42,577 nucleotides of DNA from JBDKGH01 sp039798265 (GTDB lineage: Bacteria > Bacteroidota > Bacteroidia > Flavobacteriales_D > Sanyastnellaceae), in contig JBDKGH010000051.1 of the NCBI GenBank assembly GCA_039798265.1, forward strand, positions 1 to 42,577. Reading direction: 5' to 3'. Shown here in pieces: positions 39,094-42,577 of the stretch. The position numbers and the translations under genes were made by a program. The notes below the pieces were generated by a model. The model searched no databases and was not told where the DNA came from. It saw only the letters and a program-made list of their open reading frames with translations. How positions within the stretch are numbered: the first letter of the stretch is position 1; every line of letters starts with the position of its first letter.

Positions 39094-41835
39094 ATGGATA
39101 TTCATTCCTACCTCAGTAACACTGACGTAAACGCAATAGACGCGCTATACGCGCAATACAAGGCGGATCCTAATTCGGTTGACCTTTCATGGCGCCGATT
39201 TTTTGAAGGATTCGAATTTCAAAAATCCGAGTTCGAAATTCTACCTGGTTCTTCAGGAGGTGGCATCGCTAGCGAAGCCCTTCACAAAGAATTTAAGGTA
39301 CTCAACCTGATAAATGCTTACCGCACCCGTGGACACTTGTTTACCAAGACCAACCCCGTGCGTGAACGCCGTAAATACAACCCTACTCTTGCCATCGAAA
39401 ACTTCGGTTTGAAGGAAGCTGACCTCAATGAGACCTTTCATGCAGGCACTGAAGTAGGATTGGGTGATGCGAAACTGAAAGACATTATCGCTCATTTGGA
39501 AAGCAGCTACTGCGAAAGCATTGGCGTGGAGTACATGTACATCCGCAATCCGGAGCGTGTGGAATGGTTGCGCTCTCGTATGGAGGCCGTAAAAAAACCA
39601 CAATTTTCTACCGAAGAAAAAAAGAGCATCTTCGAAATGTCGAGCAAAGCTTCTTTGTTCGAACAGTACATTCATAAAAAGTTCGTAGGCCAAAAACGTT
39701 TTTCTGTTGAGGGCTGCGAAGCGGTAGTGCCCGCGATGGACTACCTCGTGCGCAAAGGTGCTGAACAGGGCATCAAAGAATTTGTCATCGGTATGGCGCA
39801 CCGTGGACGCTTGAATGTGTTGACCAATATTTTGGGCAAACCACAAGATGAAGTGTTCCGCGAATTTGATGGTGTAGAATACGAAGAAGGTAGCTTTGAC
39901 GGTGATGTGAAATATCACCTAGGTTACTCTCGCGACATTGCTGTAAATGGACATGATGTGCACGTTACCCTTTGTCCTAACCCCTCACACTTAGAAGCCG
40001 TGAATCCAGTGGTGGAAGGGTTGACTCGTGCAAAGATTGATCATTACATCAAAGACGAAGCGCACATTGTCCCCATCCTTGTTCATGGCGACGCTGCTGT
40101 TGCCGGCCAAGGCATTGTATATGAAATTGTGCAAATGGCCTTACTCGATGGTTATCGCGTGGGTGGTACCATTCACTTGATCACCAACAATCAAGTTGGT
40201 TTTACCACCAATTACCTCGACGCTCGTTCTTCTACCTACTGCACTGATGTAGCGAAAACAACTCTTTGCCCCGTTTTCCATGTCAATGCAGATGATGTAG
40301 AAGCGGTGATTCGCACCATGCAAATCGCTTTAGAATACCGCGAAACGTTTAAAATGGACGTTTTCGTTGATTTGTTAGGGTATCGCAAATACGGGCATAA
40401 TGAAGGGGATGAACCAAAGTTCACCCAACCTACCTTGTATAAACTCATCGCTTCGCACCCTAGCTTGCGCGATATCTATAAAGAAAAACTCATGCAAGAA
40501 GGCGTTATCGACGCTGCTTTTGCTGAGCAAGTGAAAAAAGATTTCGAAGCACACTTAGACAAGTGTTACGATGCTTCTCGTGAGAAAGCAAAAGTATCTG
40601 TGAAACATTTCTTGGAAGAAACTTGGAAAGACATTCGCAAAGCTTCAGACTCCGATTTTGATCAATCGCCAGAAACAGGATTTAACGAGAAAAAACTTCG
40701 TGAATTGGCCATCAAAGCCAATACCCTTCCGAAAGGTGAAAAACTGTTTCGCAAAACAGAAAAAGTATTCGAAGATCGCCTAGCGATGATTGAAAACGAT
40801 AAGCTCGACTGGGCTATGGGTGAGATCATTGCCTACGCCTCTCTGTTAGAAGAAGGACATCCTGTGCGCATAAGCGGACAAGATGTGGAGCGCGGTACAT
40901 TTAGTCACCGTCACGCTGTGGTAAAAACAGACGAAGATCAAGAAAAGGAAATCATCCCACTCAATCAACTCAGCGAGAAACAAGCAAAGCTTTCCGTTTT
41001 CAACTCCTTACTTTCCGAATACGGGGTGTTGGGTTTTGACTATGGTTACGCATTTGGAACACCACAAGGATTAACCATTTGGGAAGCACAGTTTGGCGAC
41101 TTCAATAACGGCGCTCAAATCATCATTGACCAATTCATCAGCGCGGCTGAAGATAAATGGGCAACGATGAACGGTCTGGTGATGTTTTTACCTCACGGAC
41201 AAGAAGGTCAAGGTTCTGAGCACTCTAGTGGTCGTATGGAACGATTCCTTCAGCTGTGTGCAGAAAACAACATGATCGTTGCCGACATTACTACGCCAGC
41301 GAATTTCTTCCACTTGCTTCGTCGCCAAGTGCACTCTGCTTTCCGTAAGCCATTAATTGTATTTACCCCTAAAAAACTTCTTCGCTATCCGAAGGCTGTT
41401 TCGAGCTTAAAAGAATTGGCGAATGGTCGATTCCAAGAGGTCATCGACGATCATGCGGTGAACAAAAAAGAAGTAGATACCATCGTGTTCTGCACTGGTA
41501 AAGTTTACTATGACATATTGGAAGAAAAAGAGCGTTTGAACGCTGGAGAAAACATGGCTATCGTTCGCCTTGAGCAACTTTACCCATTGCCAGAAAAACA
41601 AATTCGTGCGATTATCGCTTCGTATCCGAAAAACGCAAAACTGGTGTGGTGTCAAGAAGAACCCGAGAACATGGGTGCGTGGGGTTATATGATGCGCGTA
41701 TTGCGCGATTTGAACCTCGATGTAGTTTCACTTCCCGCTTCTGCTTCTCCTGCCGCGGGTTCACCAAAAGTTCATGAAGGACGCGTACGTCGCATGATGG
41801 AAAAGCTCTTCGAAAACGCTAACGTAAAAGCATAA
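39094..41835 (+). CDS. sucA: 2-oxoglutarate dehydrogenase E1 component
   Basis: The thiamine-diphosphate decarboxylase of the 2-oxoglutarate dehydrogenase complex in the TCA cycle. The 913 residues fit the E1o family. Marks in order: N-terminal E2-binding segment (YLSNTDVNAIDALYAQYKAD, SWRRFFEGFEF), INAYRTRGHL, GMAHRGRLNVLTNILGKP, HGDAAVAGQGIVYE, GYRKYGHNEGDEP, and the transketolase-like domain with GTFSHRHAVV and LPHGQEGQGSEHSSGR. The E2 gene follows 36 bp downstream, the usual sucAB order. Codon bias indicates high expression. Confidence 0.97.
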   Translation: MDIHSYLSNTDVNAIDALYAQYKADPNSVDLSWRRFFEGFEFQKSEFEILPGSSGGGIASEALHKEFKVLNLINAYRTRGHLFTKTNPVRERRKYNPTLAIENFGLKEADLNETFHAGTEVGLGDAKLKDIIAHLESSYCESIGVEYMYIRNPERVEWLRSRMEAVKKPQFSTEEKKSIFEMSSKASLFEQYIHKKFVGQKRFSVEGCEAVVPAMDYLVRKGAEQGIKEFVIGMAHRGRLNVLTNILGKPQDEVFREFDGVEYEEGSFDGDVKYHLGYSRDIAVNGHDVHVTLCPNPSHLEAVNPVVEGLTRAKIDHYIKDEAHIVPILVHGDAAVAGQGIVYEIVQMALLDGYRVGGTIHLITNNQVGFTTNYLDARSSTYCTDVAKTTLCPVFHVNADDVEAVIRTMQIALEYRETFKMDVFVDLLGYRKYGHNEGDEPKFTQPTLYKLIASHPSLRDIYKEKLMQEGVIDAAFAEQVKKDFEAHLDKCYDASREKAKVSVKHFLEETWKDIRKASDSDFDQSPETGFNEKKLRELAIKANTLPKGEKLFRKTEKVFEDRLAMIENDKLDWAMGEIIAYASLLEEGHPVRISGQDVERGTFSHRHAVVKTDEDQEKEIIPLNQLSEKQAKLSVFNSLLSEYGVLGFDYGYAFGTPQGLTIWEAQFGDFNNGAQIIIDQFISAAEDKWATMNGLVMFLPHGQEGQGSEHSSGRMERFLQLCAENNMIVADITTPANFFHLLRRQVHSAFRKPLIVFTPKKLLRYPKAVSSLKELANGRFQEVIDDHAVNKKEVDTIVFCTGKVYYDILEEKERLNAGENMAIVRLEQLYPLPEKQIRAIIASYPKNAKLVWCQEEPENMGAWGYMMRVLRDLNLDVVSLPASASPAAGSPKVHEGRVRRMMEKLFENANVKA

Positions 41836-41871
41836 TTAAAACAAGGCATAGCCTTACACATACACAATAGA

Positions 41872-42577
41872 ATGGCTCAACTTGAAATGAAAGTTCCTTC
41901 GCCAGGCGAAAGCATCAGCGAAGTAATTATTGCCAACTGGCTCGTTAAAACGGGCGATTGGGTAGAAAAAGATCAGACCATTGCTGAAATCGATTCTGAT
42001 AAAGCAACCCTAGAATTATCAGCTGAAGCTTCTGGTGTGATTACACTGAAAGTAGAAGCAGGCGCCACTGTAGCAGTGGGCGATATCGTTTGCAACATCG
42101 ACACGGATGCTGCGCGTCCTGCGGGCGCTGCACCCAAGGCAGAAACGCCGAAAGTGGAAGCTCCGAAAGCGGCGGAAGTTTCGAAAGTAGAAGCTCCAAA
42201 ACCGGCTGAAAAAGCGGACAGTCGCACTGCAGGACTGCCTTCACCGGCTGCCGCAAAAATGATGGCGGAAAATAACATTGGAGCCAATCAAGTAGCAGGT
42301 TCTGGCCCTGGTGGACGCATCACAAAAGGTTATGTAATTGCTGCTATGGCTCAATGATTCAACACGGCTGATGTTTCGCAGTGGGGCGGTACGCGTAATG
42401 TGCGCACTGAGAAGATGACCAATCTCCGCAAGAAGATTGCTGAGCGTTTGGTATCTGTAAAAAATACCACGGCTATGCTCACCACGTTCAACGAAGTGAA
42501 CATGAAGCCGATCATGGATTTGCGTGCAAAACACAAAGATCTTTTCAAAGAAAAACATGGTGTAGGATTGGGCTTTA
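41872..42577 (+). pseudogene. sucB: 2-oxoglutarate dehydrogenase E2 (succinyltransferase), interrupted by an in-frame TGA and cut by the window edge
   Basis: The first 161 codons encode the lipoyl domain (EIDSDKATLE with lipoyl-Lys44), an Ala/Pro/Lys-rich linker and the peripheral E3/E1-binding domain (PSPAAAKMMAENNI, GSGPGGRITKGYVI). A TGA at 42355-42357 then stops the frame. Directly after it the same frame continues open to the edge: FNTADVSQWGGTRNVRTEKM, then TNLRKKIAERLVSVKNTTAM, the start of the catalytic acyltransferase domain. So one base change separates the two halves. Possible causes are a sequencing or assembly error, a real nonsense mutation, or two separately translated parts. 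TGA is an ordinary stop elsewhere in the window. Confidence 0.85.

Noticed and set aside
39253..39918. 221-codon open frame on the minus strand inside sucA
   Set aside because: It is the antisense shadow of a strongly codon-biased gene; no start signal and no domain.
1..42577. CRISPR arrays, insertion sequences, phage genes or integrated elements
   Set aside because: No direct-repeat arrays, transposases, integrases or attachment-site duplications were seen; the only RNA gene recognised is ssrA.

Overview
The window looks like chromosomal DNA of a Bacteroidota bacterium, most likely a marine or freshwater flavobacterial (Cryomorphaceae/Schleiferiaceae-like) lineage. Support from the sequence: several secreted proteins end in type IX secretion (T9SS) C-terminal sorting domains; many lipoproteins have short signal peptides; transcription signals fit the Bacteroidota -7 box TAnnTTTG; ribosome binding sites are mostly poor; and gene families such as the PlsC-GNAT fusion acyltransferase and the multi-parvulin operon are typical of the phylum. 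This placement is inferred, because no rRNA is present.

Layout. 1-927: the start of a lipoprotein running off the left edge (minus) and a broken, unrecognised ORF. 928-5252 (plus): ACP phosphodiesterase, a secreted protein, then a tight group of MltF-like lytic transglycosylase, lipoprotein and serine esterase. 5280-7070: a secreted arginine deiminase with the domain order and active-site spacing of Porphyromonas PPAD. 7181-9929: bifunctional PlsC-GNAT lipid acyltransferase plus a secreted glycosylasparaginase. 9926-13954: pseudo-receiver protein, UbiA prenyltransferase, UMF1-type MFS transporter, L-2-hydroxyglutarate oxidase. 13955-15620: terminators, a perfect palindrome, a Cys-rich secreted protein and a TonB-like protein. 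15614-18700 (minus): saccharopine dehydrogenase-like enzyme, tmRNA (ssrA), fumarylacetoacetase.

18758-20160: a membrane pair (DUF5819-like plus HTTM-like) that recalls SdpA/SdpB. 20363-22471: a T9SS-exported M43 metalloprotease behind a leader with pairing potential. 22560-24290: a three-gene cluster rich in Cys and His (membrane peptide, outer-membrane-type protein, lipoprotein), probably metal-related. 24432-31111 (minus): MoxR ATPase, three parvulin-family periplasmic chaperones and guaB. 31202-34083 (minus): an HYR-type adhesin-like protein with a dockerin-like tail, and glutamate dehydrogenase. 34284-38969 (plus): MMPL/RND exporter, RmlA, isoprenyl diphosphate synthase and a small unknown protein. 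39094-end: sucA and a sucB interrupted by one in-frame TGA.

How the genes work together: central carbon and nitrogen metabolism (2-oxoglutarate dehydrogenase, GdhA, GuaB) sits beside amino-acid catabolism (tyrosine via FAH, lysine via saccharopine, L-2-hydroxyglutarate) and an exported protein-processing set (M43 protease, arginine deiminase, glycosylasparaginase). This fits a heterotroph that feeds on protein. The most interesting candidates are the PPAD-like enzyme, the SdpAB-like pair, the Cys/His cluster, the interrupted sucB and -7 boxes lying almost against start codons.
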